Source of the DNA: JBATBW01 sp049662565
GTDB lineage: Bacteria > Bacillota_I > Bacilli_A > Erysipelotrichales > Erysipelotrichaceae
Assembly (NCBI GenBank): GCA_049662565.1
Contig: JBATBW010000037.1
Coordinates: 1-24,407, forward strand
Direction: 5' to 3'
DNA length: 24,407 nucleotides
The notes below the pieces were generated by a model. It was given only the letters and a program-made list of their open reading frames with translations. It had not been told where the DNA came from and did no database searches. This document shows, piece after piece, positions 1 through 6,156 of this stretch. The position numbers were made by a program, and so were the translations under genes. Position 1 is the first letter of the stretch, and every line of letters starts with the position of its first letter.

Positions 1-1222
1 CATAAAGATTATAAAGCTTCTTTAAATCCGAATAAAAGATTCGTTCTATCTGTTTATTAGAACAATTAAAATCAATTATGCGACCAATAAAAGTTCTAAT
101 GAAAGGCAACATTTCTCTAGCATCATATACTCTTATTTCATAAATATATATATCATCAATAATTTTAGTTACAAAACCATTTCTACCTTCTCGTTGTATT
201 CTTTTTAAAACATATTCTTCATTACTTTTTATTTTTAAAGTAAGCTTTATTGTTTCCAAATTAGGATAACCACTATTAGATATCCCCCAACTATGACTTA
301 ACAACTCATTAATAATAGTTTGATTTTCATCAAACTTTTCATCCTTATTTAAACAAATAATACTTTTAATATAATCTATTCGCAAATTCACAAAATCATT
401 AGAGTTGTCTTTCTTACAAGCAACATATCCTCTCCCCGTCGTTACACTGATTAATATTTTCAGTGGAGTTACTATATTTTTTATCTCTTTACCTTTATGA
501 GGACTAAAATCAGTAATTTCTATTTTCTTTTTACCATGCATTGCGATTAAAAGATCTTCAATAATTTCACTATCTAATGCCCCCATAATATAATGATGTT
601 TATAAGAAAAATTACTTTCATGATGATCATATTTATCTAACAAATAACTACCAACCACTCCCATTGGTGAAATTTCACTAAAGAAAGATAACACATCATA
701 AAAGTTTATTAAATCCACATCATCAACACAAATATTATATAATATTTGATTCTTATGTTTTTTACCAACAATAAGTCCAATCTTTTCATACTCTTTCACC
801 TTATTCCTAACCGTAGACAAATCAAGAAATATTGGTTCATCAAAATAGATTAAGTACTCCTCTTCTATTTTTATCGCAATCATATTTATACTTAAATCTT
901 GAAAATTACTCAAAATATCTAAAATAATAAAGTTCAAAGTTATATCATTTTTTGTAAATGTCTTCGCCTTAAATGCCCGATATAAAGGATTTCCCTCAAT
1001 AGCTGCACTGTCAACACTAATAAAATTGTTCTTCCCTTTTTCATCCATATAGAAAGACATATACTCATTAAGATAACTTTGAATACGTCTTTTTTCATTA
1101 TCGTAGCTTCGATAACTTTTTCGAGAAATATCATTTCGCGTTTTAAAACCATATACATAAAAATCACGCATATAGTCTCTTATCTTATCAAATTTTTTAA
1201 TTAGTTCACTATATTCTGCCAC
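1..1222 (-). CDS. WYL-domain transcriptional regulator (3' end beyond the window)
   Basis: The minus-strand frame is open for 407 codons from a GTG at 1222 to the left edge, so the C-terminus is missing. The start is chosen because AGGTGA lies 7 nt upstream of the GTG, and an ATG a little further upstream (MKQVKI-stop) closes at once. The N-terminal ~160 residues hold a winged-helix-like segment (STVRNKVKEYEKIGLIVG). The middle matches the WYL fold: EIIEDLLIAMHGKKKIEI, then TPLKILIS...GYVACKK...VNLRIDYIKSI, with GYVAC at the position of the signature WYL. The end resembles a WCX extension (LKLTLKIKS-like strands, then EMLPFIRTFIGRIIDF). WYL proteins are usually ligand-sensing DNA-binding regulators; the target here is unknown. 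A TATAAT lies at 1251-1256, with no good -35. Family fairly sure; function open. Confidence 0.8.
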   Translation of the reverse strand, partial: MAEYSELIKKFDKIRDYMRDFYVYGFKTRNDISRKSYRSYDNEKRRIQSYLNEYMSFYMDEKGKNNFISVDSAAIEGNPLYRAFKAKTFTKNDITLNFIILDILSNFQDLSINMIAIKIEEEYLIYFDEPIFLDLSTVRNKVKEYEKIGLIVGKKHKNQILYNICVDDVDLINFYDVLSFFSEISPMGVVGSYLLDKYDHHESNFSYKHHYIMGALDSEIIEDLLIAMHGKKKIEITDFSPHKGKEIKNIVTPLKILISVTTGRGYVACKKDNSNDFVNLRIDYIKSIICLNKDEKFDENQTIINELLSHSWGISNSGYPNLETIKLTLKIKSNEEYVLKRIQREGRNGFVTKIIDDIYIYEIRVYDAREMLPFIRTFIGRIIDFNCSNKQIERIFYSDLKKLYNLY

Positions 1223-1250
1223 TATATCTTCACCTGTTTCATATATAGTT

Positions 1251-1256
1251 ATTATA
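1251..1256 (-). promoter_or_regulatory. -10 box for the WYL regulator
   Basis: TATAAT on the minus strand, 28 nt before the GTG start. No convincing -35 box is present at 16-18 nt, so this is a tentative promoter. Confidence 0.35.
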
Positions 1257-1402
1257 CCCCATATTCTTCTTAAGATACTATCATAAGTGAAAGAGAAATA
1301 TCGAGATTTGACAAATTTAAAGTCCGATGATATAAATAATATGCATTTAAAGAATGAAGAAATGAAAAGAGAGGTTTGCAGACCTCTTTCAAACTAATAA
1401 CT
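1257..1402. other. Intergenic sequence upstream of the WYL gene
   Basis: AT-rich, with a repeated CATTTAAAG (around 1313 and 1343) and a short hairpin near 1370-1390. No gene is visible on either strand. Confidence 0.5.
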
Positions 1403-1440
1403 AACAGGCTGTTTCGTTTAAGAAACAGCCTGTTTTATTT
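1403..1440 (+). terminator. Strong hairpin followed by a T-rich tail
   Basis: A perfect 13-bp inverted repeat (1403-1415 with 1422-1434, loop of 6) is followed on the plus strand by TTATTTTATC. It looks like an intrinsic terminator reading rightwards, but no plus-strand gene precedes it, so it may be left over from a lost gene. A second, weaker hairpin (AGAGGT/ACCTCT) lies about 30 nt to its left, around 1370-1390. Confidence 0.55.
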
Positions 1441-1809
1441 TATCAAACAAACCTTTTAGAAAAACTAAGTCATCTCCTTATAATATGATATTTCACTGTT
1501 AGCATTACTTTTCCACAATCATCACAAACATAAGCGTTTTAGATATGCCTCATTATTTCATCAAGTGCTAGATCAAATACCACTTCTTCTCAATAGCACT
1601 TACGATAAAACGTAATTTTTTACATTCTTTGTATTCGATAACATATACACTATCTCTGTAGGTAAAGTTTCTAAATCTCGTTCTCTTTCTAGTATATTTT
1701 ATTTATTCTATTTCTTAATATGCACTAAACCGACTATTTTATTGTCATTTATAATCTCATTCTTAGTTCCATATTTCATATGTTTAAAAGTTGATGATTT
1801 TTCTCTAAT

Positions 1810-1902
1810 TTACTTCTTTATGGTATTTCTAGAATTGCCAGTTAATTTTGCAATCTGATTAATTTTCATGCACTCTTGTAATTGGAAATTGATTTTTCCC
1901 AT
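1810..1902 (-). pseudogene. istA-like transposase fragment (HTH only)
   Basis: A 30-codon open stretch contains MKINQIAKLTGNSRNTIKK, which has the form of the N-terminal helix-turn-helix of IS21 IstA integrases (IRQIAREL-GISRNTVRKYL in typical members). A TAA falls where a Tyr codon (TAT/TAC) would be expected, and further stops and frameshifts follow, so the gene is dead. Confidence 0.5.
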
Positions 1903-1966
1903 ATACCTTATCACTTTATGACCTGTTATCGCCTCTAATTCTATTATAGTTAATATGTTTGCTTAG

Positions 1967-2023
1967 GGGGTCAAAAACGAATTAGCGAAACATATTAAAA
2001 GGGGTCAATTTCATATTAGCAAA
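1967..2023 (-). repeat. Terminal repeats of the IS21-like end
   Basis: Two direct repeats, 2001-2023 and 1967-1989, share TTnGCTAAT and TTGACCCC and have a 34-bp period. They are taken as the L1/L2-type transposase binding sites of an IS21-family element. Confidence 0.5.
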
Positions 2024-2073
2024 TGCAGACCAATATCTATTTTTTTTATTGGCTTTTCGTTTTGGTCTCCCAT
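2011..2073 (-). pseudogene. 5' stub of a gene interrupted by the IS21-like end
   Basis: An ATG at 2073 with an excellent AAGGAG ribosome binding site 7 nt upstream starts a 20-residue reading frame, MGDQNEKPIKKIDIG, that runs into the insertion-sequence end and stops at a TGA inside it (2011). An extended -10 promoter lies just upstream. The simplest reading is a functional gene start whose body was separated or lost when the element inserted after about codon 15. The original product cannot be identified. It might also be a genuine micro-peptide, which I think less likely. Confidence 0.45.
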
Positions 2074-2098
2074 GTTATCATCTCCTTTCCTTTTATAT

Positions 2099-2107
2099 AT
2101 TATAACA
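2099..2107 (-). promoter_or_regulatory. Extended -10 promoter of the interrupted gene
   Basis: TGTTATAAT on the minus strand, ending 25 nt before the ATG at 2073. No recognisable -35; the -35 region coincides with the terminator hairpin at 2113-2146. Confidence 0.5.
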
Positions 2108-2146
2108 AAAATAAAAGTAGACACTTTTTTATTTGTGTCTACTTTT
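2105..2146 (-). terminator. Terminator of the small HTH gene
   Basis: A perfect 12-bp stem (2113-2124 with 2135-2146, loop of 10) is followed on the minus strand by TTTTATTTTTG. It lies about 40 nt after the stop of the 72-aa gene. Its T-tract merges into the extended -10 of the next promoter. Confidence 0.7.
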
Positions 2147-2187
2147 ACTTTATCACTTCAATGAATGACCAGGTCGTTTTTTTTTGG

Positions 2188-2406
2188 TTATTTACGGCAT
2201 TTTTGGATTGTATCAATTGCATCAAGACCTAAATATTCCAATAAATTAATGAATCTTTCAAAATTACATCTTATTTGACCTTTATCAATGATGGCTTTCA
2301 ACGAATAGTAATTAATCCCTAGATCTTGCATTATTTTTTTAATGCCAACATTATTTTCAGTCATAGTAGTCTTGACTATTTGACCTAATTTATCATAATC
2401 TACCAA
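2188..2406 (-). CDS. Small helix-turn-helix-like protein, 72 aa
   Basis: The start is a TTG at 2406, chosen because AGGAGGTGA ends 4 nt before it. An in-frame ATG further upstream would force translation through tRNA-Leu and is rejected. The protein is all helical in appearance. Residues ~20-62 (GIKKIMQDLGINYYSLKAII ... FINLLEYLGL) have the shape of a XRE-like HTH: a recognition-helix pattern followed by the leucine-rich helix that ends in LGL. It is small enough to be a stand-alone DNA-binding protein; the target is unknown. The ribosome binding site begins only a few nt after the T-tract of the tRNA-Leu terminator, and no separate promoter is visible, so expression probably depends on read-through. 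Its own terminator follows at 2105-2146. Confidence 0.65.
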   Translation of the reverse strand: MVDYDKLGQIVKTTMTENNVGIKKIMQDLGINYYSLKAIIDKGQIRCNFERFINLLEYLGLDAIDTIQKCRK

Positions 2407-2420
2407 TTTATCACCTCCTA

Positions 2421-2475
2421 TATCAAAAAAAGAGAATGTCCATAAAGAACATTCTCTTTCGTTTATTTTTTTGGT
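2421..2475 (-). terminator. Terminator of tRNA-Leu (also looks bidirectional)
   Basis: The stem 2429-2439 pairs with 2449-2459 (11 bp, loop of 9). On the minus strand it is followed by a run of seven T; on the plus strand GTTTATTTTTTT follows. It sits between tRNA-Leu and the small HTH gene. Confidence 0.8.
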
Positions 2476-2556
2476 GCGGGTGACAGGAATCGAACCTGCA
2501 TGCCTTGCGGCGCTAGATCCTAAGTCTAGTGCGTCTGCCAGTTTCGCCACACCCGC
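2472..2556 (-). tRNA. tRNA-Leu (anticodon UAG)
   Basis: 85 nt with an encoded CCA. The acceptor GCGGGTG pairs with the 3' strand, the anticodon loop is CTTAGGA (UAG, reading CUN), a long variable arm is present as expected of a class II tRNA, and the T arm carries GGTTCGATTCC. Confidence 0.97.
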
Positions 2557-2564
2557 GCATAGAT

Positions 2565-2594
2565 ATTTTACCATAATATTATTATCTTTTACAA
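2565..2594 (-). promoter_or_regulatory. Promoter of tRNA-Leu
   Basis: -35 TTGTAA (2589-2594), spacer of 18 bp, and extended -10 TGG-TAAAAT (2565-2573). Transcription would start just before the tRNA 5' end at 2556. Confidence 0.55.
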
Positions 2595-2621
2595 CAATAT
2601 TTTAAGTAAATTATCTAATAC

Positions 2622-3371
2622 TTACTTTTTACTAATATAATCAATGTATCCACTGATATCATCAAATATCATATTACTAACTTCTTTAACTTTTTCGTTT
2701 CCACTTACAATAGTTGAACCATTGAATTCTTTTATCATTAATAGATCATTTAATTCATCACCTATAGTGTACACTTGATCGATATTCAATATATCTCTTA
2801 GCTCCCCAACTGCAATTTCTTTGCCAATGCCTTTAGCAACAATATCATTATAATTCTTATTAGTTATAGCTATTGCACTTTTTAAAGTAGGGTTTATTTT
2901 GTTCGCAAACTCTACCGCTTCTTGATGATTGTTATGTTTGACCTTTATGGCACAGACTATATTATTTTTAATTATATTAGTATATGAAGTTTTCTTAAAA
3001 CTAGAGAATGGTTGATCATATTCCTCTTCGTAATAATACCCAGAATCGATACCGTCATCCACATAAAAATTAATAACGTTTTCATCTTTTAATTTTTCAA
3101 TGATTTCTAATGCTTCATCAAAATCTAAGAGATGTCTTTTGATTATATTTTCATCTTTATCAATAATAATGCCTCCGTTATTGCCTACTAAATAAGGACA
3201 ACTAATATTGTACTGTGGTAATTCTAATAATAAAGAGCGCAAACTTCTACCACTAACAACACAAAAAGCATTTCCTTGCTCAATAAATCTGTTGATAGCT
3301 TCAACATCATTATCTTTAATTCCATCATTAAATCTTATTGTTCCATCATAATCGCTACATAGTAATTTCAT
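2622..3371 (-). CDS. Cof-type HAD-superfamily phosphatase
   Basis: A 249-aa soluble protein with the haloacid dehalogenase motifs in order: motif I DYDGT (Asp8 nucleophile, Asp10 acid/base), motif II VVSGRS near residue 40, and motif IV GDELND near residue 210. A cap domain lies in the middle (~80-180), as in the Cof/IIB subfamily. These enzymes dephosphorylate small phosphorylated metabolites such as sugar phosphates or nucleotide cofactors; the substrate cannot be told from sequence. The ATG at 3371 has AGAGG 5 nt upstream; a GTG two codons earlier (3377) is an alternative start. It diverges from the DUF2974 gene, and the two promoters overlap in the 80-bp gap. Confidence 0.9.
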   Translation of the reverse strand: MKLLCSDYDGTIRFNDGIKDNDVEAINRFIEQGNAFCVVSGRSLRSLLLELPQYNISCPYLVGNNGGIIIDKDENIIKRHLLDFDEALEIIEKLKDENVINFYVDDGIDSGYYYEEEYDQPFSSFKKTSYTNIIKNNIVCAIKVKHNNHQEAVEFANKINPTLKSAIAITNKNYNDIVAKGIGKEIAVGELRDILNIDQVYTIGDELNDLLMIKEFNGSTIVSGNEKVKEVSNMIFDDISGYIDYISKK

Positions 3372-3386
3372 AAACACCTCTATACC

Positions 3387-3415
3387 TTAACATTATAACA
3401 TATCAATGCTATAAT
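3387..3415 (+). promoter_or_regulatory. Promoter of the DUF2974 gene
   Basis: -35 TTAACA (3387-3392), spacer 17, extended -10 TGC-TATAAT (3407-3415). It overlaps the divergent promoter of the HAD gene. Confidence 0.7.
3392..3400 (-). promoter_or_regulatory. Extended -10 promoter of the HAD phosphatase gene
   Basis: TGT-TATAAT on the minus strand, 20 nt before the ATG at 3371. There is no good -35. It lies inside the spacer and -35 of the divergent plus-strand promoter, so the two could interfere. Confidence 0.5.
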
Positions 3416-3451
3416 AGGTGTATATAGAAATAGGCACAAGGAGACTAATAT

Positions 3452-4546
3452 ATGAACATTATTGATTATGTTGCCAATGAACAACGCACCTTTAGTGAAT
3501 ACCCTATCAACCAAATTGATGGTTTAGTACTCACAAAACTTAGTTATTTTCGCTTAGATAATATCAAAAGCGATATCACCAAAAAACTTAAATATACTAT
3601 TAAAGAACTATTTAAAAAAGAATTCTTTGATGATATGTATGACAAAGTTACGGGCGGTATTGATGACAACTATAATTTCTTGTGCCAACTTTGTGCGAGT
3701 AGAAGATATCGCGATTTAGAAATTATTGATCATGTTGACGAATTAGATTTAGATATAGAAAAACAATTTTCCGCAACCACCTTGGCAATTAATAAAGATT
3801 TATTATTTATTGCCTATCGTGGAACTGACTCTAGTTTAGTTGGGTGGAAAGAAGACTTCAACATGTCATTTGAGTTAGGAGTCCCTGCCCAAATTAGAAG
3901 TGTTACCTATCTTGACAAAATATCTCATCGCCATAAAGGAAAGCTAATTTTAGGTGGTCACTCTAAAGGTGGCAATCTCTCTGTCTATGCTGCAAGTATG
4001 GCATTAGAAAGCGTAAAAAAACAAATAGATCGAATCTATAGTTTCGATGGACCCGGTTTCTTACCCGAATTCACTTGTACAAAAGGGTATAAACAAATTT
4101 TCCCTAAGGTCGAAAAGTACGTCCCTCAAGCAAGTATCGTCGGTTTATTAATGGACGCAGGGGCGTATAAGATAATTGATGCGAAATCATTTAGCATTCT
4201 CCAACATGAGCCATATAATTGGATTATTGAAAATGGTGATTACAAATATGTTGAATCATTTTCATTTAGTTCTATTCAATTTAGAGAAACGTTAAATAGA
4301 TGGTTAACTGATGTATCTTGTGAAAAACGACAAATTATTGTCGACAACATTTATAATATTTTATCTTCCGCGATTAATGGTCAAGATAAAATATCTTTAA
4401 AAACTATCCAAGATTTTTCAACTAACTACAACCAATTAGATAGTAAAGACAAATCTATTATGAAGGAGTGCATTTCATTATTTATTAAGGACATGATGCC
4501 CGATTTTAAATTTAAATCATTCTTTAATTCTTCTAATAACGAATAA
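3452..4546 (+). CDS. DUF2974 (Mbeg1-like) lipase-like alpha/beta hydrolase
   Basis: 364 aa, ATG with AAGGAG upstream. The N-terminus (NIIDYVANEQRTFSEYPINQ, then DGLVLTKLSYF) is typical of DUF2974 proteins. The lipase-like core follows: strand-turn AYRGTD (121-126) and the nucleophile elbow GGHSKGG with Ser171, then SFDGPGF near 200 in the usual place of the acid-bearing region. No signal peptide or membrane helix is seen, so it is probably cytosolic. Family members are annotated as putative lipases or esterases; no substrate is established that I know of. Transcribed alone from a good promoter (TTAACA-17-TATAAT), ending in a terminator shared with the convergent flavoprotein gene. Some GC-richer stretches, but nothing decisive for transfer. 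Confidence 0.85.
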   Translation: MNIIDYVANEQRTFSEYPINQIDGLVLTKLSYFRLDNIKSDITKKLKYTIKELFKKEFFDDMYDKVTGGIDDNYNFLCQLCASRRYRDLEIIDHVDELDLDIEKQFSATTLAINKDLLFIAYRGTDSSLVGWKEDFNMSFELGVPAQIRSVTYLDKISHRHKGKLILGGHSKGGNLSVYAASMALESVKKQIDRIYSFDGPGFLPEFTCTKGYKQIFPKVEKYVPQASIVGLLMDAGAYKIIDAKSFSILQHEPYNWIIENGDYKYVESFSFSSIQFRETLNRWLTDVSCEKRQIIVDNIYNILSSAINGQDKISLKTIQDFSTNYNQLDSKDKSIMKECISLFIKDMMPDFKFKSFFNSSNNE

Positions 4547-4574
4547 TAAGAAGGCTGTGGCCTTCTTATTTCAT
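4545..4574 (+). terminator. Shared bidirectional terminator overlapping both stop codons
   Basis: A perfect 11-bp stem (4545-4555 with 4560-4570, loop TGTG) is followed by TCATTTTATT on the plus strand and by TCGTTATTAG on the minus strand. It includes the last two bases of the DUF2974 stop (TAA 4544-4546) and the stop codon of the convergent flavoprotein gene (4566-4568). Confidence 0.75.
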
Positions 4575-5288
4575 TTTATTACGAACAATTTGACCTACTA
4601 ATTGACTAATTCCTCTTTTGAAGATATTTATTTTACAAGGGAAGAAATAATAAGCACCCAACAACTTATTTGACTGCCAATAATCTAAATCCAACCCTTT
4701 TAGATAGACTGCTAATGACTTTTGAATCTCAAAATCAATAAGTTCTTTTAGTTTAGGATGATAATCACTAGGTTGATCTAACAAATGAATATATTTTTTT
4801 AGTTCTTTTATTTCCACCTTTTTATCAATATTAAAGATACTACGACCAATATTACCGCCATCCATCATTCCCCATTGTAAGCCAACACTAGTTAAATATT
4901 TACTAGTGTTTTTTAAACCTGAACCTTTAGTAGTCACCACACTTAATACCGGTTTCTTTATTAACAATGGTCGATGATATATTTTACAAGTGCGATCAAT
5001 AAAAGTTTTCATCATCCCACTTACTTGTAGTAGATAGACTGGAGAAGCTAAAATAATACCATCACTACTAATCATCTTATCAATTATTATTTCGGTTTCG
5101 TCTTTAATATTACATTTATTAGTATTTATACAACATTCACATCCGACACAGTTTTTTATATCATACTTGTTGAGGTGAACTATTTCCATAGAAATATCGT
5201 TCTTATTTAATATTTCTTCTATTTGTTGAATAATATTATAAGTGTTTTGTTTGCGATAAGTGCCTAATAATACTAAAACCTTTTTCAT
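4566..5288 (-). CDS. Iron-sulfur flavoprotein, NADPH-dependent FMN reductase-like fold
   Basis: 240 aa. The N-terminal flavodoxin-like fold starts with the strand-loop KVLVLLGTYRKQNT (FMN phosphate loop) and continues with ASPVYLLQVSGMMKTFIDR, which is typical of NAD(P)H-dependent FMN reductases. A cysteine cluster C47-x2-C50-x2-C53-x5-C59 (plus C52) matches the compact 4Fe-4S motif of iron-sulfur flavoproteins. The last ~50 residues are basic and aromatic (YYFFPCKINIFKRG) and may touch the membrane or a partner. Likely role: a one- or two-electron redox carrier or reductase; the substrate is unknown. Its ATG overlaps the stop of the upstream anchored hydrolase (ATGA, 5285-5288), so the two are translationally coupled. 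Confidence 0.8.
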   Translation of the reverse strand: MKKVLVLLGTYRKQNTYNIIQQIEEILNKNDISMEIVHLNKYDIKNCVGCECCINTNKCNIKDETEIIIDKMISSDGIILASPVYLLQVSGMMKTFIDRTCKIYHRPLLIKKPVLSVVTTKGSGLKNTSKYLTSVGLQWGMMDGGNIGRSIFNIDKKVEIKELKKYIHLLDQPSDYHPKLKELIDFEIQKSLAVYLKGLDLDYWQSNKLLGAYYFFPCKINIFKRGISQLVGQIVRNKMK

Positions 5289-5974
5289 CTATTTTCTTTT
5301 AAGAAAGCTTTAATCGCTTGCACTGCGATATCTTGTTGTTGTTTATCGCTGATAGTTGCTTCCTTATCTCCTTTTTGCTTGCCATAATTACCAAATTGGG
5401 CATGATTACCCCCTTCAATTTTAATTATATTAGTTGTGTAATTGATATTATCTTCTAAATTATCATTGAAAGAACCATATATCGTTAATGATCTTTCAAT
5501 TGGGAAGTCACCATAGACATATGCTCCTAGTAAAAATAGACCTTTAATTGTCTTTTCATTTTCACTCGCAAATGAACTTGCCATCGCTCCACCCATTGAA
5601 TGTCCTGCCATATACCAATCATCTATATTCTTATTGTTTTTAATTATTCTATCGGCCGCATTAGAGTCAAATATAGCCATATTTAAGGGCATTTTAACTA
5701 AGTAGATATTGATATCGCATTCGTTGTTAAGCTGTCTTAAAATGGGTAAATAAGCCGTATATTCTACCTTTGCCCCCGGATAGAATATTATACCTTGTTT
5801 ACTATTAGATCCGATATGAATATAGTTTTCTTCCACGATGATATTATCATTATTTAACACAGCTAAAGCCTCTTTATCTGCCTTATAATATTGACTAGCC
5901 CACAAGAAAAAAGCCATAGTAGAAACTAATAATAATACGAAAATGGTAATAACTATTTTTTTTATTTTTGTCAT
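5285..5974 (-). CDS. Membrane-anchored alpha/beta hydrolase
   Basis: 229 aa from the ATG at 5974, chosen because AGGTGATAAG directly precedes it; an alternative start 8 codons upstream lies in the terminator T-tract. Residues ~5-26 form a single transmembrane helix after KIKK, so the catalytic domain is probably outside the membrane, tethered. The hydrolase core shows GIIFYPGAKVEYTAY (strand and oxyanion turn), nucleophile elbow GHSMGG with Ser126, and a late GGNHAQFGNYG with His191 as the likely catalytic base, consistent with Pfam Abhydrolase_5-type proteins. Substrate unknown. It is first in a two-gene unit with the Fe-S flavoprotein. Only 46 nt separate it from tRNA-Lys, and these contain that tRNA's terminator. 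Confidence 0.8.
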   Translation of the reverse strand: MTKIKKIVITIFVLLLVSTMAFFLWASQYYKADKEALAVLNNDNIIVEENYIHIGSNSKQGIIFYPGAKVEYTAYLPILRQLNNECDINIYLVKMPLNMAIFDSNAADRIIKNNKNIDDWYMAGHSMGGAMASSFASENEKTIKGLFLLGAYVYGDFPIERSLTIYGSFNDNLEDNINYTTNIIKIEGGNHAQFGNYGKQKGDKEATISDKQQQDIAVQAIKAFLKENR

Positions 5975-5985
5975 CTTATCACCTA

Positions 5986-6008
5986 TAAAAAAAGCCACCG
6001 TAGTGACT
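5986..6008 (-). terminator. Terminator of tRNA-Lys, abutting the hydrolase ribosome binding site
   Basis: A 6-bp stem (AGTCAC/GTGGCT, 5993-6008, one G-T pair, loop TACG) is followed on the minus strand by TTTTTTTATAGG. The T-tract runs straight into the AGGTG of the hydrolase gene. Confidence 0.7.
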
Positions 6009-6019
6009 AATCTTTTTCA

Positions 6020-6095
6020 TGGTGATCCCTGAGAGATTCGAACTCTCGACCCACTGATTAAGAGTCAGTTGCTCTACCAACTGAGCTAAGGGATC
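6020..6095 (-). tRNA. tRNA-Lys (anticodon CUU)
   Basis: 76 nt with an encoded CCA. GATCCCT acceptor, D arm AGCTCAGTTGGTAGAGC, anticodon loop CTCTTAA giving CUU (reads AAG), and T arm GAGAGTTCGAATCTCTC. Confidence 0.97.
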
Positions 6096-6110
6096 AAATA
6101 GCGCTCTTAT

Positions 6111-6140
6111 ATTATAGCACTATATTTTACACAAAATCAA
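6111..6140 (-). promoter_or_regulatory. Promoter of tRNA-Lys
   Basis: -35 TTGATT (6135-6140), spacer 18, extended -10 TGC-TATAAT (6111-6119). It may also drive the hydrolase and flavoprotein genes by read-through of the tRNA terminator. Confidence 0.7.
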
Positions 6141-6156
6141 TAACTTTTCTTAATCA

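Larger units (their letters stand above)
1440..2027 (-). mobile_element. Degenerate IS21-family insertion sequence remnant
   Basis: Read on the minus strand, the element appears to begin with TG at 2027. Two 23-bp repeats follow, at 2001-2023 and 1967-1989, identical at 17 of 23 positions, both ending in TTGACCCC and offset by 34 bp. Multiple repeated sequences near the tips are a hallmark of IS21-type elements. Next comes an open stretch with an IstA-like helix-turn-helix (1810-1902), then stop-riddled sequence. Towards 1510-1720 are short islands such as YVCDDCGK that could be a zinc finger from a second transposase, perhaps IS66-like; this part is weak. The other IS end is not visible. The total is far shorter than a full IS21 (about 2 kb), so most of the element is deleted. 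Confidence 0.55.

Noticed and set aside
940..1167. 75-codon minus-strand open frame starting MIFMYMVLKR
   Set aside because: It lies out of frame inside the longer WYL gene, which has a better start and recognisable domain pattern.
2023..2232. 69-codon plus-strand open frame
   Set aside because: It crosses the IS end, a promoter and a terminator hairpin, has no ribosome binding site, and encodes only a composition-driven hydrophobic peptide.
2407..2574. In-frame extension of the small HTH gene through tRNA-Leu to an ATG at 2574
   Set aside because: It would translate the tRNA and its terminator hairpin. The AGGAGGTGA and TTG start at 2406 explain the gene fully.
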